Assembly: GCF_004345265.1 (NCBI RefSeq)
Contig: NZ_SLUM01000002.1
Location: 124,001-188,000, forward strand
Length of the DNA stretch: 64,000 nt
Reading direction: 5' to 3'
Source of the DNA: Allofournierella massiliensis
Lineage (GTDB): Bacteria > Bacillota > Clostridia > Oscillospirales > Ruminococcaceae
In this document: piece by piece, positions 9,365 to 17,012 of the stretch
Numbering within the stretch: the stretch's first letter is position 1
How the letters are laid out: the number at the start of each line of letters is the position of its first letter
Program-made: the position numbers and the translations under genes
Notes under the pieces: model-generated
What the model saw: the letters and a program-made list of their open reading frames with translations, nothing else
Told to the model about the DNA's origin: nothing
The model's database searches: none

Positions 9365-9540
9365 AAGAAGATAGACCTAGATATGTGAGGTTTACCACAA
9401 AAGCAAAATGCCCGTAGAGCCGATAAAATAAGGCTTTGCGGACATTTAAGAAGATATAAAAAGATAGTCAAAAAGACATATATAATTTATATTTAATTGA
9501 TTGTATATGATCGTAATTTCACGTCGCCAACTGGCATGAA
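9365..9540. other. AT-rich gap right of the integrated element
   Basis: No gene seen. The stretch contains a degenerate inverted repeat (GCCCGTAGAGCC near 9411 and GGCTTTGCGGAC near 9430) and a long AT tract. It probably includes the right att junction. Confidence 0.3.
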
Positions 9541-9574
9541 AAAAGCATCCTGGGTGTTCTCCCAGGATGCTTTC
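9541..9574. terminator. Hairpin terminator
   Basis: AAAGCATCCTGGG and CCCAGGATGCTTT form a perfect 13-bp stem. It lies downstream of the DinD remnant on the minus strand. Confidence 0.75.
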
Positions 9575-9603
9575 TCATTTTTTATCCCTGTCTGATTTAC
9601 ACA

Positions 9604-9900
9604 TCATCGCAGGCAGCGTATGCTCCCTCTACAGATGCAGCAATCTTTGATCGGTCTTCGAGCGCCTTTGCCCGTCTCGATCATTTTCGTGACCTCACGA
9701 AAATGATCCGATACCTCTACCCCACTGGTTTCACAGGACTCCATCGCCCGGGCAATTGCTTTGTCAAAGTTTTCCCAACGGCCATATCCAAGCAGTAACA
9801 TCAGTTCACGTGCATACCAGAACTCAACACGAGCAGTTTCATCGCTATGAATAACGAGATCAAACTGTTCTTTAATTTGAGCAATTCTTTTTTTGTCCAT
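9604..9900 (-). pseudogene. Truncated DinD-like (BRO-N) antirepressor fragment
   Basis: 98 aa. The sequence FWYARELMLLLGYGRWENF followed by KAIARAMESC, VSDHFREVTKM and GKGARRPIKD is the N-terminal part of DNA-damage-inducible protein D. Full proteins continue with a Tyr-rich block and run to about 280 residues; here the reading breaks after IKD into an unrelated short tail and stops. It is therefore a remnant rather than a working gene. Its ribosome site region (GGAGGGAAAATA) is still visible. It neighbours another broken gene, so this stretch is a small graveyard beside the mobile element. Confidence 0.7.
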
Positions 9901-9923
9901 TATTTTCCCTCCATATTATCAGG

Positions 9924-10119
9924 TCAAAATTTCAGAATATCGTCTACACCAGTGTTAAGAACTTTACAGTTTTTTCTATACTGTTCAATGAAACGTAGTG
10001 TTTTTTTCAGTCTGGTAATAATATTTGCACTAAATCCACCTTTCCCATCAGCTTAGCGTTAGTCATTCCAATCAATCATAAGGCGGAATAGTTTCTTATA
10101 GCTTACTGCCAGTATTCAC
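9924..10119 (-). pseudogene. Frameshifted XRE-type helix-turn-helix gene
   Basis: Conceptual translation across frames gives SYKKLFRLMIDWNMTNAKLM, then GFSANIITRLKKNTTFH, then CKVLNTGVDDILKF and a stop at 9924. Together these are a complete small Cro/CI-type regulator of the group with KKLxxxLIDxxM and DDIL ends. At least three frame changes separate the pieces, so it cannot be expressed as one protein. Confidence 0.65.
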
Positions 10120-10640
10120 CTCTCTCAACTTAAGTATAATTAAATCACGAAAGTATGAATAATTCAACGCATTTAAAAGAATGCCTTGGCGATTTATTCG
10201 CTATGAAAAGAACCTATGTTATTGTTAAGTACACGCCATTCGATGTTGAATTAGTTATCAATCATTTAACTCATGTCACATTTTTCGGCATGGTTACGAA
10301 TGCTGCTCATAACTCTTATCCACATCAGTTGATCCACTTCTATGTATCTCCTGTCACACTTTTGATGGAGTGATTTCTTCGATAATAACTTCCCGACAGT
10401 TTTATTCTCACTCGTTCAAATTAACCAGATATATTCACAGCGTACTGTCAAGGCACAGGCTATCGAAGCAAATAAGATTATACTTTCGAATACTTTCTGT
10501 GCACCTTTTCCAATGACCAATATGCCTATTTTCCTTTGGCAAGCGAATATTGAGAATATGCTAGTCACCACAAGGAATATAGTTCAGTTCTCGCATCACA
10601 TGTTTCTCTGATCATATGTTCAAAATAGTGTTGATGACGA
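10120..10640. other. AT-rich stretch without a supported gene
   Basis: I see no recognisable coding sequence, RNA or repeat family here. A 72-codon open frame at 10155-10373 on the plus strand lacks a ribosome site and any family motif. The stretch is probably decayed mobile DNA, given its neighbours. Confidence 0.4.
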
Positions 10641-10677
10641 AAAAAGACGATACATGGTTGCAAAAACCATGTATCGC
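10640..10677 (-). terminator. Hairpin terminator, minus strand
   Basis: Read on the minus strand, GGCGATACATGGTT and AACCATGTATCGTC form a stem followed by TTTTTT. Confidence 0.6.
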
Positions 10678-10788
10678 CAATATCTTCTTATTACAACTCC
10701 CCTATATCAGTAATGCTTTCATACTGCCTTATTGGAAGCTATCTCACAGCGTTTTCTTTATTTCCACCGAATCTTAATGCCAGAAGCG

Positions 10789-10822
10789 CGCTTTTCCGGG
10801 CCAATGGAATGCCGGAAAAGCG
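10789..10822 (-). terminator. Hairpin after the flavoredoxin gene
   Basis: CGCTTTTCCGG and CCGGAAAAGCG form a perfect 11-bp inverted repeat just beyond the stop codon at 10833. There is no clear U run, so it may stabilise the mRNA end rather than terminate alone. Confidence 0.45.
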
Positions 10823-10832
10823 ATTCATGGAG

Positions 10833-11393
10833 TTATTTCAGCTTTGCGCCATCCTGAAAAGCGTGGCCCACAGCCTGCCCCAGCGTGCGGTAAACATTGT
10901 GGATGGGGTCAAAGGTGATGGGCTGGAGCTTGTCCGGGTCGATTTTCCCGTCTGCATCCAGAACGGATTCGTCCGCGCTCACGTTGACGATCTCGCCCAC
11001 CAGACGGCAGCTTTCCGGGTCGTAGCTCACCAGGCGGCACTCCACCGCCATGGGCAGCTCTTCCACAAGGGGTGCATCCACAAACTCCGACCGGGTCAGA
11101 TGCCAGCCGGTCTTTTCCAGCTTGTCCGGCACCCGCTTGCCGGATTCAATGCCCACATAATCGCAGGCCACCACCTGCTCTGCCGTGGCCATGCTGACGG
11201 TAAATGCCTTGCGGGCCAGAATGTTTGCGGTGGTTTTGTGGCTGGCGCTGATGCACATGGTCAGCTCCTTGTCATCGCTGATGCCGCCCCAGGCTGCATT
11301 CATGGCATCCGGGATGCCGTTCTCGTCATAAGTGGCCAGAATGAAAACCGGCTGCGGATAGGTCCAGGGTTTGGCTCCAAAATTCTTGCGCAT
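10833..11393 (-). CDS. Flavin reductase-like protein (flavoredoxin family)
   Basis: 186 aa with the FMN-binding split-barrel fold of PF01613: PWTYPQPVFILATYDENG at the N-terminus, NAAWGGI, the FMN-contact block MCISASHKTTANILARKAFTVSM, and DYVGIESGKRVPDKLEKTGW typical of the anaerobe flavoredoxin subgroup. It likely binds FMN and shuttles electrons or reduces a small substrate; the partner is unknown. It is monocistronic, with an AGGAGG-type site upstream of the ATG at 11393. Confidence 0.85.
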   Translation of the reverse strand: MRKNFGAKPWTYPQPVFILATYDENGIPDAMNAAWGGISDDKELTMCISASHKTTANILARKAFTVSMATAEQVVACDYVGIESGKRVPDKLEKTGWHLTRSEFVDAPLVEELPMAVECRLVSYDPESCRLVGEIVNVSADESVLDADGKIDPDKLQPITFDPIHNVYRTLGQAVGHAFQDGAKLK

Positions 11394-11516
11394 TCAGATA
11401 CCTCCTTATCGTATGCAGTGCTTCTGCTTTCATCATAACGTGACGGACATCTTTTTGCAATACGGGGGATCTTCCCTGCTTCTGCCCGCAGGGTTCAACG
11501 GGCAAACGCAGGCAGG

Positions 11517-12155
11517 TCAGTCCGGATTTTCCGGGTAGAATTTCTTTTTGTAATATCCCTTTGCGCAGTAGATGGCCGCCAGCGGATTGTGGCCGGTGAC
11601 CCGGTCCTTGACGGCCAGAACGGTAACGGGCGCTTCGGAATATTTGAAGAACAGGGTATCATGCCCCACACAAAGCCCCAACAGGATATTGAATTCGGTT
11701 TTGGCTTCGTTCAGAGCCATGGCCTGCGCCACGGGATTGCACATGACCTCCCGATCCGCATGGCCGGAGGGGGTGTTTTCATCCTCAACGCCAATGTGTG
11801 CCTTGGGCACAGCGCCGTTCTTGCAGATTACGGAAACCACCTCGAATCCGTGATATTCCAGAATCTGTGCAACCTCCCGGGCTTCCCGATGGAGCCCCCG
11901 GCAAAAGGCGAAGCCGATCTTTTTATAGTTGCAGCGTTTCAGCAGATTGATGATCTCCACCATGCGGGTATCGTTGCAATAGCCTTCCGCTTCCACACAG
12001 GCGGACTGATAGGCAATGCGGTGGATTTCTTCCTTTTCATACTCCTTGAGGGCTTTGCTCTGCAGCTCGCTGTTTTTACTGGGGCAATCGGGCAGGGTTT
12101 TCTGCAGATCCTGCTGGGCGCACCCAACAAGGCCGCACTTGGCGCAATTGTACAT
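11517..12155 (-). CDS. DUF1847 cysteine-rich metal-binding protein
   Basis: 212 aa. The N-terminus has CAKCGLVGC and a further Cys (LPDCPSK), a likely metal site. Later blocks are IGFAFCRGLHREAREVAQIL, VVSVICKNGAVPK and ILLGLCVGHDTLFFKYS, with ending TVLAVKDRVTGHNP, all characteristic of DUF1847 proteins of anaerobes. The repeated Cys residues suggest an iron-sulfur or zinc site; no biochemical role is established that I can name. It stands alone in the same direction as the flavoredoxin, about 120 bases apart. Confidence 0.8.
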   Translation of the reverse strand: MYNCAKCGLVGCAQQDLQKTLPDCPSKNSELQSKALKEYEKEEIHRIAYQSACVEAEGYCNDTRMVEIINLLKRCNYKKIGFAFCRGLHREAREVAQILEYHGFEVVSVICKNGAVPKAHIGVEDENTPSGHADREVMCNPVAQAMALNEAKTEFNILLGLCVGHDTLFFKYSEAPVTVLAVKDRVTGHNPLAAIYCAKGYYKKKFYPENPD

Positions 12156-12159
12156 GACA

Positions 12160-12864
12160 AATTCTCCTTTCCGGATCGGGGGGATCTGTTGAGCGATTCA
12201 GTTGTTTAATATCTAAACCATATATCTGTATTGTATCCTTTGGTCGGCGGTTTGTCAAACGGGGCAATCCATAAAAACAGCGGCCGTGCTCCCTTCTGGC
12301 TCCCCTTGCTTTCAAAGAAAACCGGTACAGCGCCACCCCCTTACAAAAGCGTACCGGCAAGCCATTTTCGGAAGCGTCTGTTTTCGCATTGGGGATACAA
12401 ACAGTCCCTCTTCCGCCGGGCACATTTCACTGGCTGGATGGACAGATTTCTTTAAGAATTCCGGTACGGATTCTGCAGCCGGATGCGGTATGGAAAACCA
12501 CACAAAAGCCCTTTTCTCACAAGGTTTTTTCAGATTCCCGGACACAAAGCCGGTGGGCATTTGTGAGAGAGAACGCCGCAAAAACAGAGGGTATTTGTGA
12601 GAAACTCGCCAGACCGTTGCAGCCTGGATCCGGCGGCCCGGCAGATTGTAAAACCGATGGGTAATTGTGCAGTGTTTTCGTATATTGCCGCTTTTTGAAA
12701 AACGGCAGCGGAACCGTTCCAAATTGGTGGGTGCTTGTGGCATGTTCCGTCCTTTCGGTTTGCGCTGTTTCACGGGATGAATGCACACGGAAATTCCGAC
12801 TCAGAATCAGCATAAGCGGAAAAGGGAAAGAACACGGAAACCCATGGATCCGTTCCCAACCCGC
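12160..12864. other. 700-base intergenic region with imperfect repeated motif
   Basis: No gene with family support on either strand. It holds a CGGTAC/GTACCG inverted repeat around 12323-12356 and four copies of a loose motif ending in TTGTG (at 12552, 12587, 12656 and 12726). It may carry the promoter of the DUF1847 gene and perhaps an unrecognised RNA. Confidence 0.4.
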
Positions 12865-12906
12865 AAAAAGCCCGCCCGGGTTCCATCAGAATCCGGGCGG
12901 GCTTTT
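12865..12906 (-). terminator. Strong terminator of the TIM-barrel-like gene
   Basis: AAAAAGCCCGCCCGG and CCGGGCGGGCTTTT form a G+C-rich stem; on the minus strand it ends in TTTTT, 38 bases after the stop codon. Confidence 0.85.
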
Positions 12907-12943
12907 CTTACCTGAAAATATACAGTTCTATTGAATCATGGTC

Positions 12944-13882
12944 TCAGTCCCTGGGGCGACGGGCCAGCGACGCTGCCATGCGGCGGTAGGTGTGGCGGAT
13001 GCCACGGATGGCCACGCTGTATGCCATGATGTTTTCCGGCAGAGCCATGCCCACATAGCCGGAATCACCGATGTGATGGATATCGGTTCCGGTCATCTTG
13101 CAGGCCAGCGCAATCTGGCGGATGGTGGCGGTATCCGCCCCTTCCTGCGAAGTGCCGATGGCCGTAATGGTCAGGCAGCCCAGACTGTGGGCATAGCTGA
13201 CCAGCCCGCGCACATATTCAGTGGTAATGCCGGGCACGGTGCCGGGGGCAGGCAGCAGGATGATGTCCGCACCTGCAGCGGCAAAGGCGGCCACATCCTC
13301 TTTGGTGATGATGTTCTCGCCGCCCTCACCCACAACACCGGAGGCGTGCATCTTGCCCGCTGCCAGCACGATTCCCTCGCCCACCTGAGCGCGGATGCTT
13401 TCCAGCGAATGCACAATGGCCTCATTGCTCACCCCGTTGCCCGGGTTTCCGGTGAGCACAATCAGATCCACGCCCATTTCCATGGCACGCTGGGCGTTTT
13501 CCGCTGTGGCATAGCGGCCCCGGCTCATGGCCCAGATGGTTTCCTCGTTCTGAGCGCAGACAGCCGGATTCACCGGCTCCAGATTGATGCCGATCATTCG
13601 CCCGGTGAGTTCCTTCACCCGGCGCACCGCGTCCTCGGGGCGGGTCTCGGGCAGGCCCACAATGCGGGGCTCCCACACGTCGAACATATTCAAAAGCAGC
13701 AGATCCGCGCCCATGGAGGCGGCAAACTCCGCGTTGGTCACATCGCTGAGCAGCGGCGGGGTGATACCGATGGTCTCGGCGGCAAGCACCCGGCCCTCGC
13801 TGCCGGCCACCGCCTGCAGCAGTTCTTTCGCTGACAGCGAAGCCAGTTCTGCCGGAAGCAGATCCAGTACTCGTTTTGTCAT
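12944..13882 (-). CDS. TIM-barrel-like protein of the PEP phosphonomutase-like/DUF7916 type
   Basis: 312 aa from the ATG at 13882, which has GGAG nine bases upstream; an ATG at 13897 abuts its ribosome site and is less likely. Repeating beta-alpha units are visible: GADLLLLNMFDVWEPRI, GRMIGINLEPVNP, GVDLIVLTGNPGNGVS, GIVLAAGKMHASGVVGEGG, GADIILLPAPGTVPGIT and LTITAIGTSQEGADTATI. These suggest a phosphate-binding (beta/alpha)8 barrel. Similar proteins are sometimes labelled haloacid dehalogenase-like hydrolase or PEP phosphonomutase; I cannot assign a reaction. It is monocistronic, with its own terminator. Confidence 0.55.
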   Translation of the reverse strand: MTKRVLDLLPAELASLSAKELLQAVAGSEGRVLAAETIGITPPLLSDVTNAEFAASMGADLLLLNMFDVWEPRIVGLPETRPEDAVRRVKELTGRMIGINLEPVNPAVCAQNEETIWAMSRGRYATAENAQRAMEMGVDLIVLTGNPGNGVSNEAIVHSLESIRAQVGEGIVLAAGKMHASGVVGEGGENIITKEDVAAFAAAGADIILLPAPGTVPGITTEYVRGLVSYAHSLGCLTITAIGTSQEGADTATIRQIALACKMTGTDIHHIGDSGYVGMALPENIMAYSVAIRGIRHTYRRMAASLARRPRD

Positions 13883-14133
13883 GATGATACGCTCCATTCC
13901 TCCGCCATTTTCCGGCGGCTGATGATTTACCGGGAAATCCGCCCGGTTCGGTTGCTTTAAGTATGCCCCATGGGTTCGCAGCTGTCAACCGGTCTGCGCC
14001 GGGGCTTGCGACAAGACACAGTGTTTTCCTTTCTCTTACATTCTTTTTGCACAACGGGTCGCTTTTTGAAGTTTCTGCGGCATTTTTTCCATTCATATCC
14101 AACACTTTAACAAGATAAACAACTTTTCAACAC

Positions 14134-14162
14134 TTGACGTAACAATTGTTACGTTATAGAAT
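14134..14162 (+). promoter_or_regulatory. Promoter with palindromic operator, TetR gene
   Basis: TTGACG (14134-14139), 17 bases, TAGAAT (14157-14162). A perfect 18-base palindrome ACGTAACAATTGTTACGT (14137-14154) fills the spacer, so a bound dimer would block RNA polymerase. Its position just before the TetR gene indicates autorepression. Confidence 0.7.
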
Positions 14163-14219
14163 AGACAGGCAGGGCAGACCGCCGGGTTTGCCCCCATTCT
14201 TTGATTCTGGAGGCCCGTT

Positions 14220-14732
14220 ATGCCCAATACCCGCAACAGCGAACTCTGCCAGCAAACCAAGGACTCCATCGCCAATGCGGCAGTGGACCTGCTTCTGGCC
14301 GAACCCGAAGCAGAGCTCTCGGTCACCCGGCTGTGCCGTCAGGCCGGCGTATCCCGCAATGCCTTTTATCGAAATTTCGATGCCGTTGAAGAGGTGGTTG
14401 GATATTACCTGCGCTCCCGCTGGATCCGCTATGCTTCCTCGCTGCCGGATCGGCGGGATCTGCTGGAATCGCCGGGGCGGTATCTGATCATCTATATTTA
14501 CGGCCAGCGCCCTCTGCTGCGCAGTTTACGGGAAAAGCAGATGCTGGGTGTGTTGGAAAAGATGTTTCTGGAAGTTCTTGGCCCGGACGAGGGCACTCCG
14601 CCCAGCCTGCGTTACCACCGCAACGGAATGGCCTTTCTGATTTACGGTCTGGTACGCACCATGATTGAAAACGACTTCACCGAAACCCCGGAAGAGGTTT
14701 TTCTTCTGATGGACTCGGTTTCCGGCAAATAA
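14220..14732 (+). CDS. TetR/AcrR-family transcriptional regulator
   Basis: 170 aa. The N-terminal helix-turn-helix is clear: SIANAAVDLLLAE, then LSVTRLCRQAGVSRNAFYRN with the FYRNF signature (residues about 19-60). The C-terminal ligand domain is short for the family. A perfect palindrome lies in its own promoter. TspO follows about 210 bases downstream beyond a terminator, so they are not one transcript, although the regulator could still act on TspO. The inducer is unknown. Confidence 0.9.
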   Translation: MPNTRNSELCQQTKDSIANAAVDLLLAEPEAELSVTRLCRQAGVSRNAFYRNFDAVEEVVGYYLRSRWIRYASSLPDRRDLLESPGRYLIIYIYGQRPLLRSLREKQMLGVLEKMFLEVLGPDEGTPPSLRYHRNGMAFLIYGLVRTMIENDFTETPEEVFLLMDSVSGK

Positions 14733-14751
14733 TTCTATCTGCTCATTTCCA

Positions 14752-14785
14752 GAGGGCGGCTCTTTTTTCGAGCCGCCCTCTTTTC
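14752..14785 (+). terminator. Terminator of the TetR gene
   Basis: GAGGGCGGCTC and GAGCCGCCCTC with a TTTTTTC loop, followed by TTTT. Confidence 0.9.
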
Positions 14786-14942
14786 GTTTGCACCGTTGTG
14801 TGCACAACCGCTCTTCCGGCGCAAAAGGTTTATGATAACAATAAGCCCCCGGGAGCTGATTCGCCCCGGGGAAGTTTCCCGCATATACTATGGATACCGG
14901 CGCTATGCGTGCGGACATCCTGTACCGAAAGGCGGTATTTTT

Positions 14943-15422
14943 ATGAAACAGCGGCTCTCCCGTATTCTTCCCTTCACACTCTTTCCGGCCATTGCGCTGG
15001 GAACCGGATGGCTTTCCAGCACGCTTACCCGATACGGGCTGGAAAATGTTTACCCCAACCTGCTCAAGTCTCCCCTCACCCCTCCCGGCTATGTATTTCC
15101 CATCGCCTGGACCATCCTTTACCTGCTGATGGGCATTGGTATGGCAATGGTCTGGAACAAAAGTCCACAGGATCGGGTTCCCACCCTGCGGCTTTGGGGC
15201 TTTCAGCTGGTGCTGAATTTCTTCTGGAGCATTCTGTTCTTCGGCTGGAACAATCCATTGGGTGCACTGCTCTGCCTGGCTGTGCTGTTCCTGGCAGTCC
15301 TTCTCATGACTCTGCGGTTTTACTCCGTAAGCCCCGCGGCTTCCTGGCTTCAGCTGCCCTATCTGCTGTGGCTGCTCTTTGCCGGCTATCTGAACGGCGC
15401 GGTATGGCTTCTGAACCGCTGA
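14943..15422 (+). CDS. tspO: TspO/MBR-family tryptophan-rich membrane protein
   Basis: 159 aa from the ATG at 14943 (AAAGGCGG upstream); longer in-frame starts from 14796 would add a non-homologous tail. Five membrane helices are predicted, with the family motifs: SPLTPPGYVFPIAWTILYLL, a WNKSP loop, FQLVLNFFWSILFFGWNNP and LPYLLWLLFAGYLN. The TspO family binds porphyrins and cholesterol-like ligands and is linked to tetrapyrrole and stress responses; its precise job in anaerobic Firmicutes is not settled. A bidirectional terminator follows. Confidence 0.92.
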   Translation: MKQRLSRILPFTLFPAIALGTGWLSSTLTRYGLENVYPNLLKSPLTPPGYVFPIAWTILYLLMGIGMAMVWNKSPQDRVPTLRLWGFQLVLNFFWSILFFGWNNPLGALLCLAVLFLAVLLMTLRFYSVSPAASWLQLPYLLWLLFAGYLNGAVWLLNR

Positions 15423-15430
15423 CCGAACAG

Positions 15431-15471
15431 AAAAATCCCCCTCTGATTTCATCCATCAGAGGGGGATTTTT
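15431..15471. terminator. Bidirectional terminator between tspO and DUF4127 gene
   Basis: AAAAATCCCCCTCTGAT pairs with ATCAGAGGGGGATTTTT, with T runs on both strands. It serves both convergent genes. Confidence 0.92.
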
Positions 15472-15482
15472 CTTGGTTTGCC

Positions 15483-17012
15483 TTACGCTTCCCACGCAAG
15501 CAGCTGAGGCCGGATGGATGCATCCAACCCAATCTCAAACATGCGGCGCCAGGGCATCCAGACCTGATGCAATTCCACACGCGGGGCAATGGAGGAAAGC
15601 TCCTCGCGGGTGAAGCGCTCCAGCTCCTGACGGACTTTGGCGCTCACCACGCCGTCCTGCTCGCGCACGTCAAAGTAATTCATGCCATACTGGCTCAGGA
15701 TGCGGGTAATGCGGGCACGAACCATGCCGCAGTAACCGGCATCCTCAATATAGCGTTCCACCAGGAAATTCTGGTGGGACTGGGTAATGCCGAAATGATA
15801 GGCATCCACGCCTTCGGCAATGGCCGTGCCCAGCGTATTGGCCGAGGTGTTCCAGCCGGCATAGCCTGCCACCTTGTCCAACAGATGGGCCCGGTTCAGC
15901 ATCCGGATGAGCAGCATCTCGCCGCCGTTGCCATAGGCGTTATCGGCAATGGTAACAATGCGGCCTTCCCGCACCCGCTCTTCCACAAAATCCACCAGCT
16001 CCGGGAGGCTTCGTTCCACACAGTAGCCCCGCGCCTGAGAAGGCTGCTGCACTGCTTCTTCGATGCGCTCTGCCGGGGCGGTAACCGCCAGAATAATATC
16101 GGCGTTTTCGTAAGAATCCGTAATCTGGCACCCGGCAGACAAAAGCTGATTGCGAATGGTGGTATCCAGCGAACAGCCCTCGTAGATGGGGAGCACGGAT
16201 TTGGCACCCTCTGCGGCATATTTCACATACACCTTGGGTTTGCGGCCTGCCATGTGGTTCAGCATGCGGGCCAGTAAAGTCAGGCCCACTTCATCCGCAC
16301 CGGGATACATGAGCACATCCCGCATCAGACCCTTTCGGGCGATTCTGTCCCGAACCGACTGCTGATCCATTGCCGCGTAACCATAGGCGGCGGAATCGTC
16401 CTGCGGGATGACCAGTGCATCCAGCACGCCCTGTTCCACCAGCTCCAGCGCCCGGTAATTCTGCTGCAGATTGCAGGATCTGCGATCCACATAATCCTTC
16501 AGCTTATCCTGATCGATCTCTTCCAGCATCACCTTCAGCTCCTGGTCGCCGCAAAGGCCCAGACGGCTGCGGTGCAGCACCTCACCGGCCCGGTGAATCT
16601 GTTCGCCGTACTGCTCGTAATAATCCGGTTCCTCGTCGTCGCTGGAATAGTCCGGGCAGCGCATGACCACCTGAAAGCCATAGATCAGAAGGCGGGGATT
16701 TTCCTGCTTCAACCGGCGAATGATATCCATTCGCGGCTCCAGCTCCTCCGGTGTTTTGTGGTGGATACGGGAGGGAACCAGGCCGCCATAAAGCAGCGTA
16801 TCCAGCGAAAGCACCAGCCCGTCCGCATCGCGGCAGGCGTTCAGCAGGAATTGGTCCACCTTCTCCAGGTCGGCAGGCTGCTTTTTATCGCCCAGTGTTT
16901 CGGGCACCACCAGCTCCACCCCGTCATGCTGGAACAAATGCTGTGGAAACAAGCGGTTACAAGGCCGTTCATCCAGCGGCAGCAATACCAGCTTCAGCTT
17001 TCTGTTCAACAT
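15483..17012 (-). CDS. DUF4127 family protein
   Basis: 509 aa, typical length for DUF4127 (PF13552). The start LVLLPLDERPCNRLFPQ, then DGLVLSLDTLLYGGLVPSR and YGFQVVMRCPDYSSDDEEPD are the family signature; later KVYVKYAAEGA and GYAGWNTSANTLGTAIAEG. There is no signal peptide, so it is cytoplasmic. The function is not established. It is the last gene of a sugar-uptake operon and overlaps the preceding gene by seven bases, so it probably processes an intermediate of the imported glycan. The conserved Asp, Arg, Asn and His residues suggest an enzyme. Confidence 0.85.
   Translation of the reverse strand: MLNRKLKLVLLPLDERPCNRLFPQHLFQHDGVELVVPETLGDKKQPADLEKVDQFLLNACRDADGLVLSLDTLLYGGLVPSRIHHKTPEELEPRMDIIRRLKQENPRLLIYGFQVVMRCPDYSSDDEEPDYYEQYGEQIHRAGEVLHRSRLGLCGDQELKVMLEEIDQDKLKDYVDRRSCNLQQNYRALELVEQGVLDALVIPQDDSAAYGYAAMDQQSVRDRIARKGLMRDVLMYPGADEVGLTLLARMLNHMAGRKPKVYVKYAAEGAKSVLPIYEGCSLDTTIRNQLLSAGCQITDSYENADIILAVTAPAERIEEAVQQPSQARGYCVERSLPELVDFVEERVREGRIVTIADNAYGNGGEMLLIRMLNRAHLLDKVAGYAGWNTSANTLGTAIAEGVDAYHFGITQSHQNFLVERYIEDAGYCGMVRARITRILSQYGMNYFDVREQDGVVSAKVRQELERFTREELSSIAPRVELHQVWMPWRRMFEIGLDASIRPQLLAWEA

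Larger units (their letters stand above)
4490..9375. mobile_element. Integrative and mobilizable element, Tn916-type integrase with MobT
   Basis: A block visibly lower in G+C than both flanks. It carries, in order, a membrane HTH protein, an XRE regulator, a divergent Rep_trans/MobT gene, a Tn916-type excisionase and a Tn916-type integrase. No coupling ATPase, VirB4 or other conjugation gene is present, so self-transfer is unlikely; mobilization by a resident conjugative element is the likely mode. The ends are approximate. A related motif of about 45 bases occurs at both ends (4493-4537 and 9331-9364): TTTACCACGA, a second ACCACG, then CTTGATA followed by an A-rich tract. These are best read as integrase arm sites near the two att ends. 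No antibiotic-resistance or other cargo gene is recognised. Confidence 0.7.

Noticed and set aside
10155-10373. 72-codon open frame
   Set aside because: No ribosome site, no family motif, located in AT-rich decayed DNA.
14796-14942. Longer N-terminus for TspO
   Set aside because: The added residues are not membrane-like or conserved, and the ATG at 14943 has a ribosome site and the correct family start.
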